NCBI RefSeq assembly: GCF_013373865.1
Contig: NC_050473.1
Location: 3,583,455-3,647,454, forward strand
DNA length: 64,000 nt
Origin: Monomorium pharaonis
Taxonomy: Eukaryota > Arthropoda > Insecta > Hymenoptera > Formicidae
Reading direction: 5' to 3'
A model generated the notes under the pieces. That model was not told where the DNA came from. It did not search any database and worked only from the letters and a program-made list of their open reading frames with translations. Numbering within the stretch: the stretch's first letter is position 1; each line of letters opens with the position of its first letter. The position numbers and the translations under genes were made by a program. Shown piece by piece: positions 46,731 through 57,122 of this stretch.

Positions 46731-48116
46731 ATGTACGAAGAACGAGCGGTTGACGTAGCAATCGACAACCGTCTTCCGGATCTTTCTAAGAGACACAAAC
46801 AGTGCTTATCGTCGCTGCCGAAGATCGTGAACATCACGAATAAGAGTGGCAACGACGACAAGTTGATCAAGATTAAAAGACCGCAAAGCGGTGGCACCGT
46901 TAGAAGCATTCCCATTAAAGATTATCAGGCGTCAATCGCGTATAACATCGGCACTCTCAGACGGTCTATGGCACCCCAGTCGCAATTTGAGTCTCTAGTC
47001 TCCGAACCCGAGAAGAGCGTTTATATGCCGTCGAGGAAAAGGGTTCCTCTAACAAACAGCTCGCATCACCGATCCATGCCGCAGATCACCGCGTGCGTTG
47101 CCGCGCAAACCGCGGAGGAAGTCAGTGGGATTCAAAAGAAATCTTGCTGCTGTTGCTATAACCAGCACGATTCACACAACTTTTATTGCGCCGACTCGAA
47201 CACGTGCGTCAAAGACACACGATATTTCAACAAAACGGAAAATCGACGGTCGCAAGAGGACGATGGTTCCGATATGGACGAATATTTCCGCAGGAGCACA
47301 CGCGGGAGATTTAGCTCGAGCGATTACAGGGTTTCAAGACGCGCGCGCGAAACTTCAGGAAACATGGTGACAGTAACGACAACTGGTACGAGGAATAACG
47401 AGAAGGTGGAAGAGGAAGCGAGGAAACTGCAGTTAGCGGAAGGTAACGTTGGTCAGAAAGTATCGGCTTATGAGCAGAACTCTCGACGTAGCTTGCGCGA
47501 TCCCAGTCCCGAGCATCGATCGCTCCTCGAGATAAGAGGACATCGTACTATCGGTGTACCGTTGGTAGGTATGCACAACGCTTGTGGCCTACCCGTCGTG
47601 GCTTCCTGGCACGATCAGCACGATCTTCTGGACTCTTTACGGATAAGCCGTGGGATCGCGGGAACCGCGGGACTCATCTGCAGGGGTCCCCGCACGATTC
47701 CGAACGTGCGTCGTCGGATGCAACCGAAGAGGAAGGCGCCGCAGCCGGATCGCGCAGTGATCCATTCGAGAGACGTCAATTACGGCATTAAAAGGTCGAC
47801 GGTCAAGTTGGCAGAATATTTGGACGTCGTTAATGGCAGCGGAAGATCCAGGAAGAGGCATCGTCGCTCGTCCTTCACTATGACGAAGATGGGATCGCTG
47901 TCCTCGAAAAATTCCTTCAAGAAGACGCCTAAAAGATACGGGATTAAAGCGAGTTCATTAGTGGATACCCTCGGTAGGAAATCGATTAAAGGAGGAAACG
48001 CGAAACGGACGACTCTGTACGCGAAGGACGATGGGAAAGAGCCGGTACAGGTCCTCAAGGGTTTATGTTTGAATCCTTTGGCGCGTGCCAATCCAGAAAC
48101 GGACATGATGTGGTAA
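46731..48116 (+). CDS. Uncharacterised basic protein, 461 aa
   Basis: I do not recognise this gene. One long exon encodes 461 residues in sequence markedly more GC-rich than its surroundings, as expected of real coding DNA here. It is rich in Arg, Lys and Ser, predicted disordered, and has no signal peptide or membrane segment. A cysteine cluster occurs at residues 139-142 (SCCCCYNQ) with further Cys at 153 and 159, and the C-terminal third is strongly basic (SRKRHRRSS). The frame stays open upstream to a TGA at 46,557 without another ATG, so either the ATG at 46,731 is the start, with a 5' UTR acceptor at 46,500 (GATTACAG), or an upstream exon joins in. AATAAA at 48,458 fits as poly(A) signal. 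It is convergent with the receptor gene to its right. Confidence 0.7.
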   Translation: MYEERAVDVAIDNRLPDLSKRHKQCLSSLPKIVNITNKSGNDDKLIKIKRPQSGGTVRSIPIKDYQASIAYNIGTLRRSMAPQSQFESLVSEPEKSVYMPSRKRVPLTNSSHHRSMPQITACVAAQTAEEVSGIQKKSCCCCYNQHDSHNFYCADSNTCVKDTRYFNKTENRRSQEDDGSDMDEYFRRSTRGRFSSSDYRVSRRARETSGNMVTVTTTGTRNNEKVEEEARKLQLAEGNVGQKVSAYEQNSRRSLRDPSPEHRSLLEIRGHRTIGVPLVGMHNACGLPVVASWHDQHDLLDSLRISRGIAGTAGLICRGPRTIPNVRRRMQPKRKAPQPDRAVIHSRDVNYGIKRSTVKLAEYLDVVNGSGRSRKRHRRSSFTMTKMGSLSSKNSFKKTPKRYGIKASSLVDTLGRKSIKGGNAKRTTLYAKDDGKEPVQVLKGLCLNPLARANPETDMMW

Positions 48117-48457
48117 ACCAAAGACGCTTGTCAAAGAAATTAATATAACTGCTTGTTATGCTCTTACCGGTTAATGCGTTTATATTTAATGATTTTTTTA
48201 TTAAGCTTTTTAAGATAAAAGTTTTAATTATGCAAGCATTAAATTCATTGTTTGCTTAACTATTTAATTTTAAATTAAATAGAAAAATAATAGTGAAGTA
48301 TGAGATAATTTTTTTATTCAATAGTGTATCTATCAATTATTTTTTATATATTTCCACTTCTTATGTATTTAAGTAAATTAATTACATCGTGTGCGACTTG
48401 TATAAATATATATATCTAATATGTTATCGATATTGAATTTCATACTTAAAGTTTTAT

Positions 48458-48463
48458 AATAAA
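48458..48463 (+). terminator. Candidate poly(A) signal of the uncharacterised gene
   Basis: AATAAA, 342 bases after the stop of the 461-aa gene and just before the 3' end of the convergent receptor gene. Confidence 0.45.
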
Positions 48464-48572
48464 CAAAATTCTTTGCTGCCCTCATTAAGATAACGTCATA
48501 TTATTTATATCATTTGTTACGATATTTTATTTTTAACACTACTTGTTTCTTTAAATTCTTGTTACATTTTAT

Positions 48573-50585
48573 TTATACTATTAGAGTCAAGTATGTTATT
48601 ACTGCAGTAGCGATCTGAAACAATAAGAATTTATTTACCAGTAATAATATAAAGAATAAACTAATTTTACCGGAAGGAATATCGTTACATCCAGTGGAAA
48701 AAATTCCGCAGCCGTGAAAGAATATCTTCTATGATAAAAATATAGCATCATCTCAATTTTATCCTGAAATCAATTACTTTCATTAAATTGTTATTTACGG
48801 TCGTTTGAGAAAAACTTACCATACGGCATTTTTTATTCGAAAATGATAAACCGTATTTTATTACACTTTCTTCAACACGATTTGCCTAAAATATTAAAAA
48901 AGTTTGTAACCAATTAAAACTAATATATTCTATTGAATTTAATTATTAAATTATAATAAATTATTATTATAATAGCTTATTAGCTATTATAATTTTAAAT
49001 AAGGATACATTAAATTAATAATTATATTGTATTCTTTAGATACCATAACTAATAATTATCTATATATAATTAATTTGATAGTGAAATTAAAATAGTATTT
49101 AAAAATTCTAATTGTTTGTTTAATGGGATTAATATTTTTTTATCTGATATTTTTGGCTTTTAACTCATGAAAATTATTGTATAATAAAAATATATTATTT
49201 TTGATGAAATTATAAATAGCTTCGTATAAGCAAGTCATGTCTGTTTAATTTTCAGTGTTTACTATCGGAAAAAATCGAGAAAAAAAACTTGAAAATTTCT
49301 AGGAAATTAATTTTATATTATAGGATTTCTTGGGGAAATTTTTGGAATTTTATTTTTAAAAATTCAATTTAATTTCTTAATAATTAAATTTAAATTTAAT
49401 TTAAATCTCTCGATTTTCACCTCATAGGTCGTAAAGTGGTACATTGCGAATAAGTAAATGGTTTGGAACAACAAGTCTAACATCGTTACAATTTCATCTT
49501 CCTGCATATCCTTTATGATGTTGTATATTGCCGTAACAAGTTCCAGCAAAATAGACATGAAGGTGAGCAGGGTGCCTATTCCATATAGTGTGTTTATCAG
49601 TTCGGCGCTATCGAGAAGCACGCCGTGCAAATAGCGCACGTCGTAAACCGTGATTTCACTCTGCGAGCCGGTTACTGGTAACTGTGACACATGAGGAACT
49701 ATCGTCTCGTTCAGGTGACGGAAACGTTGTCGTATTAGATCCAGAAATATACACGTCACTAAGACACAATAAGTGCCAACGATGGTAAGAACTATATTTT
49801 GTAGTATAGTTATTATCCCCACCATTCCTTCCGATATACCATCACGGATTGTGTAATACGATTTCCAACTTAATGTGACGAGCGTATACATGAAGTATAG
49901 ATACACGAATATGTGTTTGTCCTTTCTTTGATGACCTAATGCTATTACCCGTTCATCATATGTTAAAAGTTTGTCGGACATCTGCAACAATCAAGCGCAC
50001 CAAGAGAGAAATAATATACGTTTTTCTAAATCCTAATAATAATAATGAAATTTACACACACACACATACACAAAATTTGTTAACCAAAATATACGTCAAA
50101 TAGAACTGCTTTTGCTAATAGAGAGTTTATATAATTTATTACCATTTATATGTATGTTATTTCAATAGGTATCTGATAGGCAATTATTTATTACAAATTC
50201 AATGTCAGTTACATAAAAAGGAACTTTATCTTTAACTAGACTTCTTTATAATTTTGGCAATATTCGTGATCAAAGACGCATTTACCTTAACGATATCTTC
50301 GTTCCAAAAAGCTGCTATAAAATTGTAAGGGAGTAAAGAGGCGAAATACGCACTGTATCGTAGGATGGAGAGTAAAAAGTCATTTTTAGCTTTTTTATCA
50401 GGCGACGCATTGTACTTCGTATAATAAAACATAGCCGTGTATGAACAATGAAGCAAGATCCATGTCACACAAAAAGAACGGTTCCAGATACTACTTGACT
50501 TTAATTGGCCGTTTACCAGTTTGGCCGAAACTAAACCTAACGCCTTGTTGAGAATTATTAAAAACTTTAGATTTCGGAAAGGCAT
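48573..50585 (-). CDS. Gustatory receptor (7tm_7), intact copy
   Basis: Insect gustatory receptors are seven-pass ligand-gated channels of taste and related neurons. Five phase-0 exons on the minus strand fit splice consensus: 50,585-50,286, 49,981-49,421, 48,885-48,820, 48,763-48,671 and 48,614-48,573, giving 353 residues. Landmarks are RYLHGVLLDSAELINTLYG in exon 2, the conserved FTAAEFFPLDVTIFLP in exon 4 and ITYLTLIV at the end. The usual family ending is Thr-Tyr, five hydrophobic residues, Gln-Phe. Here a stop replaces the Gln, as in the paralogue at 52,602. The ATG at 50,585 begins MPFRNLK, shared with the neighbouring duplicate; the frame extends upstream, but that part is not conserved. 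AATAAA overlaps the stop codon. Ligand unknown. Confidence 0.88.
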
Positions 50586-51340
50586 TTTTTGTTTTGATAT
50601 CGATTTTAGCGATTTTATCACAACGAAATTTTTGTTCTTACAAAATAATTGCCTTGGATAAATTGTTTCTTTATTCAAAGAAATAATATCTTTACTGTAA
50701 AGATATTATTAAGTACATATAAATTATCAAGCGAAATTAAATAATTTGTAACGTCCGAACGACAGCTATCATATCACGCAACTGAATTTTATATTGTCAA
50801 CTTCAATTATTATTTCTTTTTATATTTTGTATTATATTTTTCGATGCAAACAGACTGATAAAAGATCAGATTTGTGACAAAGCACGACATAATATTAACG
50901 ATAATAATTGATCAATTTATGATTTCTTTTTAATAATTGTAACTTTGTTTCTTTCTCTCTATTTATAATTTTTTATTTATAACAGAAATCCGCATTGAAC
51001 CAAGATCCCATTCTTGGATTGAAATCCATGCGCAATTATTACAAATACACACATAAATTTTTTTCTTGTGTTGATATAATGTTACATATCCATTTGCGAC
51101 ACCTTGACTAATAAAAAAACTGTATTCTTTTTAAAGATACATGTCGCGTGTTACTGTGCGGTTTCTGTTCCACGTTCAAATCATACAATATTTGTGTTAA
51201 CGATGAAAAATCATGATTACATAAATATGCATCAAGCTTATTTGCAACCTGTGACATCGAAATACTATCAAGTCATCGTTTATTACATTGAAAAACTAAT
51301 AATAGTTCAGCATATTATATAAATTTGCACATTTATTACA
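50230..51340 (-). repeat. Tandem duplication unit 1: receptor exon 1 plus 5' flank
   Basis: This aligns in direct orientation with about 51,490-52,520. Both contain receptor exon 1, the start of intron 1 and about 700 bp of upstream sequence, with shared motifs such as TTTGCGACAC and ACATCGA. The 5' flank probably includes the receptor promoter. Boundaries are approximate. Confidence 0.6.
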
Positions 51341-51489
51341 TATACAAGAATGTGGTTTTCTTTATTTGGCATTTTTCTCTTTTAAATTATCTAATAATAA
51401 GTGCGATACTGATTATAATTCATGTATTAATTTTTAATGTATATTATTTATTACAGGTTATATATGGTAATTTTATCTTAAAAAACCGT

Positions 51490-52520
51490 TTATCTCTATC
51501 ATAATCAATTTTGTCACAGTTTTAACAATATATGAAATCAAAGACCATTTACCTTAACGATATCTTGGCTCCAAAAGGCTGCTATGAAATTGTAAGGGAG
51601 TAACGAGATGAAATATATACTAAACCGTAGAATCGTAAGTATGAAATCCGTTTTAACTTTTTCAGTAGGCAATGCATTATACTTCATGTAATAATACGTA
51701 GCCATGTACGAGCAATGAAACAAGACCCATAGCATACAGACACAACAGCTCCACGTACTGCTTGGTTTCAATCGACCATTCACCAATTTGCATGAACATA
51801 TACCCAATACTTTGTTGAGTATTATTAAGAGCTTGAGATTTCGGAAAGGCATTTTTTTAATCGATTTTATCGCGATTAAAAAGAAAATTTCTGTTCACAA
51901 AATAACTGCTTTGTGTAAATTTACTTTTATTAGAAGAAATATCTTTACTGTAAGAAAGTATTTTAAAATAAATTATTAAGTAAAGTTAGTTGATTTGTAT
52001 AACCAAACGATTGCAATCACATCATGCGACTGAGTTTTATGTAAATTTTATGTAGATATTATCGACTCTTTTATTTCTTTTTACTCTTTCAAATCTCATT
52101 TTGCCGACATTGTCGATATAGTTACTGATAAGTGTATGCATATTTTTCGATGCAATCAGTCTGATAAAAAACGAAGATTAGAAAATCATGACAAAGCATT
52201 GACACAATCGTGTTAATCGTTGAATAACGCATATATAACGTGCATATTTATTTGCGACACATTAATTAATATGAAATGACAACGCCAGTTTACCTAAAAA
52301 TATGTATCACGTATCATGATTTCGGTTCCATGTCGAATTATACGACGTTCGTGTTAATATCGATAAAAAAATTGTGATTTTGTTATATGAACATACATTA
52401 AGTTTATTCGCAGTAACATCGAGATATCGGTGTTGTTCGATTCATCAAGTTGTCGGTTATCGTAGTGCAAACTAATGATTAAACATATTACGCACATTTC
52501 CACATTTGTCACATGTATTA
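51490..52520 (-). repeat. Tandem duplication unit 2: receptor exon 1 plus 5' flank
   Basis: Partner of the unit at 50,230-51,340. It carries exon 1 and the 5' flank but no downstream receptor exons, so the duplication captured only the front of the gene. Confidence 0.6.
51553..51852 (-). pseudogene. Gustatory receptor exon 1, partial duplicate
   Basis: The exon is 300 bp with the same length, start (MPFRNLK) and donor (AAG|GTAAAT) as exon 1 of the intact receptor, and it has no stop. About 65-70% of residues match by eye (KLVNGRLKPSS, LLPYNFIAAFW, QDIVK). No exon 2-5 copy follows before exon 1 of the intact gene at 50,585. It could act as an alternative first exon spliced over about 1.6 kb to exon 2 at 49,981 in phase 0; otherwise it is a truncated pseudogene. 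Confidence 0.7.
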
Positions 52521-52601
52521 ACATGATAACTTTTTATTAAAAAATATCAATTTTGTTTATTTTATAAAAATGTGCAGATACGTATACAAGCATTTAAGAA
52601 A

Positions 52602-54812
52602 TTATACGAGTATTATGAAATAAGTAGTTATTGCTGCAACAATCTGAAAACAGCATATAAAAAAGTAGTAAAAATTTAACAAGTTTCTTTTATATAATTA
52701 TTTGCTCTATAGATTATCTTAATTTAATAACTTTTAAAATTTAGAAAATTTAAAACGAAATTTTTTTTTAATTAAAAATAATAAAAGTAGAGAAAGTTGC
52801 TAATATTAGTATAGATCTTTTAAAAAAGCACCCTTTTATTTCTCGGAAACTGAACTGTATTAATACTGATAAAAACGTGATTTCTTTGGAAAATAAGAAA
52901 AAGATAAAAACTTATGTATACGTATATTCATGACTGTCTTCTACATAAAATCTACTAGAAATAAGTCTATCCTAATCTGATCTTTATATGTATATATTCG
53001 AGCACGATATATGTGGCGTTATGCGAAAAAGATTATTCGTATAATTGACAAAAAATTGACAAAAAAAATTGTATGTCGAAGTAAAAGGTTTCTACAAATC
53101 TTATATATTAATTTATAAATAAATTTGTGAATATTAATTAATTTATAAATGTTTTGTATAAATAATTTTTGTTACAAAAAAAGAAATATTCTACTATGCC
53201 AATTTTGAGGCTCAATTTCTTAAATATGTATTTTAGATTATGTTGTAAAAATATTAATTATTACAAAATATGAAACAGTATTAGAAAAATTGCTAGATAA
53301 CACTTTTTAGTTCACATTTATTATTCTCTAATTTTTTAAATTTTGCTTCTAGCTTAGGGTTAAAAAATATTATTAATTCTTAGAACAGAAACAAAGTGAT
53401 ATGCCAATATTGGTGACCTTCTTTTAATAATTAATTAATTTAATTAATTCAAAATAAGGGATTACACTTACAGAATGAAATAATGGTAAGTTGATTCTAA
53501 AAAATCCTGCCGCATCGAAAGATACGCAATTGTGTAAGAAATACGTCAAAGTGCTAATTTTGGCCTAAAATTAGGAAAAAACGAATCAAAATTATATATA
53601 CACACAATTTTTTATTCTAAGATAATCACATTTATTAGATCATTACCATCGTTTTTCCCGAATTAACAAGAGTGATCATAGTTTTGTTTAAAACACACAC
53701 GATGTTATTTGCCTGAAATATACAATTATTTGTATAATAAAAGTAATTTTTATTAAACATACAAGTAAATAAACAGCATAAGTAAATTAAAATACTAAAA
53801 AGCTAATAAATAAAAGAAATTGAAAACTTTGTACCTCTTCCATTGTGCGATGACAAATTATACATATAAGTAGCATTAGCATAATTGGAGGACCGACGAA
53901 AGAGCTGGCTATCAGTGCGTTTTCTTTTCGAAATATACTCAGGTTCGCAACAACGCGCATCATGAGAGATCCGAACGATAGAAATAATGAATTTCTGTAA
54001 ACATTATTGAAGGCTACGTGAGCATCATAAAGCATTAAGTGCATAACTTTAATATCCGATATTCTTATTGCATTTGGTTCGCGTCGCTCTTCGTCCCACG
54101 ACACATTCGGCGCAATCTTCTCGTTCAAATGTTTCAAACGTTCCAGTACAAGGTATAGCAAAAGAAACTTTTCTAGAAAATCACACATATGTATAATCAT
54201 TGTATAAATGTCTGACAGTGATGAAAGGAATGCGTCGTCCACTTTCGTTATATACATTATCGTAATTATAAGCCACAGACTAACGAGAGCCATTAAAAAT
54301 GCAATAATCCAGGGTATCCATAATTTATCTCTCCTTCTTATTTTCATTCGTGCAGCTTCGTGATCATAACTATCCAGTCGGTCAAAAAACTGGAAAAATA
54401 CATAAAAAATTTTTGTAAAGAAATATTTTTGTTTTGAAAATAATAACTTTACACACACACACACATTAGAAATCTTAAAATAAAATTATACATCGTTAGA
54501 TACAGACATAACTTGCTTACATAAAGAAATTTTGTAGTTTTATCAAGAAAAACATGTTTATTTTTATTCAATGATAATTTTTATGAAGTAAGAAGAAAAA
54601 ATACTGGGTGGAAAATATCAATTCAACAGATTTAAATCAAAACTTATAATTTTTCTATTATTATTAAAAAATTTATTAAACTTATATATTATTTTATTGT
54701 GTTTTTTAGATGCTTTTAGATTTCATAAATTGATAATAATTAAAGCAAGAATAAATATTTTGCTGGAATCAAATTTATATTAAACGTTAATATCAAATTT
54801 TAAAAACAATTT

Positions 54813-54858
<46 letters not shown>

Positions 54859-55595
54859 GCATATATATATATGCAAAATTATCATTATTTTATGTATAAA
54901 CAAGAATATAATCTCTTATATAAAAACAATGATTGTAAAACACAATATATTAATTTTAATTTGTTTTTTCTGTACTACGAGAAAGGAAATATTAGAAATA
55001 CAATTTTTTGCAACTGATATTTGAAAGTTATGAATTTTATTATTGCTTAATAATAATAGTATTAATAAATACTATTATTATTAAACAACCGTATATCATT
55101 TATGTTTTTAGATTTAAAGATTTCGCAGTCATTAATGTTGCCTCTAATAAAATATAAAGAGCATAATATTCCATATATTATGCTCTTTAGATTATTATTA
55201 TTATTATTATATTGTATGAATAAGAGAAAGAGAGAGAGAGATACCTTGATAAAGTGTTTTTGTGAAGAGTAAGCAACAATGACATTAGCACTGAGACTTA
55301 CGTATCCTATCAAATGTTTCACGAAATGTATCGATACTTTTAATGGAATATAACTTAAGGTCACAAAATAGATAAACAAACAGCACATGTACGAGAAGAA
55401 GAGACCTATCCAAAAAACACAAATACCGTAAGTACGTCATGAACAACTCTTTAATCGACCCGCGTTGATATCATTAGCAAATAATCCACACAATTTGAAC
55501 AGTAATAAAAATGGTTTTATGCGTTCAGCACAGGTTTTATTAGGATACTGTTGCGGCACGCGCCGTTTTAAAATGCCTCTTTTTAATGTACGCAT
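52602..55595 (-). pseudogene. Gustatory receptor interrupted by a single UGA
   Basis: Five phase-0 exons with good splice sites: 55,595-55,245, 54,389-53,835, 53,712-53,647, 53,564-53,472 and 52,643-52,602, for 369 codons including the stop. The architecture equals that of the intact neighbour; exons 3-5 have identical lengths (66, 93 and 42 bp). Landmarks are FFDRLDSYDHEAARMK in exon 2, FLHNCVSFDAAGFFRINLPL in exon 4 and TYFIILV at the end. Codon 53 (55,439-55,437) is TGA followed by C, at a site aligned with Ile or Thr next to Trp in the paralogues. Everything else is open. It is either a recently disabled gene, a polymorphic null or a read-through gene. The final stop sits where family members have Gln-Phe, as in the neighbour. 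Confidence 0.75.
54816..54882. repeat. (AT)n tract followed by a perfect 32-bp palindrome
   Basis: An AT dinucleotide tract to about 54,853 runs into a palindrome with arms ATAATTTTGCATATAT and its complement. It lies in intron 1 of the UGA-interrupted receptor. A second small hairpin lies at 55,156-55,188. Confidence 0.85.
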
Positions 55596-56591
55596 GTCTT
55601 TGAAAATAAATTTTATTTCTCACAAATATTTTTGTAAAAAATTACGTATTTTATTTTCTACTTGAAAAAATATTGTATTTTAAGCATCTAATGCACCGGT
55701 TGAAAAAAATATTTCGTACTATAATGCGCAAACACTTGTAACCCGTTACACAGCCCGCATAAAACTGTATCTGTTCATTCCTAATCTAAACCTATCTTCA
55801 CCCTTTCACCCACAAAAAGCTTTTATGACTATCACATCACGCAAGACAATTTTTCATTTAGATAATAAAGAGAAAAAATTGTTCACAAATTGTTCATATT
55901 ATAATTGCGTTTATAAGGTTACTATTGTATAAATTAGGATTGATAAAAGAAATTATGTAAAAAATTATTGTTCCAGTTTATCAGTTTGATTAAAAAGAAC
56001 ACATAAAATCAATTTTTATAAAAATATAGATTTAAGCAAAACAGTTGCTAATTACAAATTTTTATAACACGTAAAAAAGTTTTATACTGTTTTTTAATAC
56101 TAGCTATTATACATATATATATAAATTGTGATACGTAAGTTTCTTCTTTATCTGCAAAGTCGATAAGTTATCATTAACGTGAACATGCTTACCGACTACC
56201 GCGATGCCTAAGTTTGCTAACACATTATACTTTTCAGCTTGGAAGGTTGCTGTCAGTTGGCGTTACTAGTCTAAAATGTCTGTAAAACAAAGAGAAGCCT
56301 GAGAGGAGAGAGACCACCGTGCTTATTAAACTATTATATTGTAGTATATAGATATACTAATTCAAATATTTATTTATGCACAGCTTGCATATTGCAAAAC
56401 TTAAAGTTCGTTAAACTTATTTATACACAGAAAAAAGTAAGTAACCTAATAGAATGTGTAATTGCGGGCTGTTGACTACAATATCAATACAATAATATTT
56501 GCTGTTAATGCAAATACAACGGTCTCGATTGAAATGTGATGTTGCTATTGCAGTAGCATATATTACTGTACTGAGTATATCTGTAGTTGCT
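55596..56591. other. Spacer between receptor cluster and exon-cassette locus
   Basis: AT-rich. It is presumably the 5' flank of the minus-strand receptor and, at its right end, the start of the plus-strand exon-cassette locus. No further exon is recognised. Confidence 0.3.
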
Positions 56592-57122
56592 CAGCGATGC
56601 TAGTATCGAATCTTTTTGCACCATCGTGCTGCACGAAGAGGATGGCTGGCAGCAAGGATGCTGCAAAAGGATTCGGCGTACCGACCGCGCGGCATGGGCA
56701 GGCATGGGGTTACTTTTGGCACGTGAAGTTAATCGCGCGACGTGACGTCACTTTTGACGCGTGAAGTTGACCACGCGAGAATGACGAAGCTGTTTCACTC
56801 CACCTTTTTACGTGTCGCTGTTAGAACGTACGGACGCAAGATGGACCGGCTCCGGAAAAAGTGGCATTGCGAATCTCCTTTAATCGGTAAATATCACGTA
56901 TAAACCTTGCGTTGTGATTTGTTCAAACGCGTATCTGTCAACACTTGTTCGAACGAAGATCGCGACTCGTAATGACATGTCAATCGTGATACGCCAAATC
57001 GATCGCACGGGAAGGAATCTCTCTGCCCTCCGCCATTTTAATCGCATTCATTTTTCATTTACAGATCGCCACAAGTCTGCCAGGAACCGAAGCCGGGGCA
57101 CATGTCGCGCCATATCTAATCG
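56592..57122 (+). repeat. Exon cassette 1 of a tandem duplication
   Basis: It starts CAGCGATGCTAGTATC and is repeated from 57,269. It holds two exon-like units, 56,825-56,886 and 57,065-57,122, each with an AG before and GTAAAT after. The intron between them is about 180 bp and also aligns between cassettes (shared CGAAGATCGCG and AATCGCACGG). A minus-strand frame across 56,505-56,705 resembles one in cassette 2 only in the duplicated part. Confidence 0.7.
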
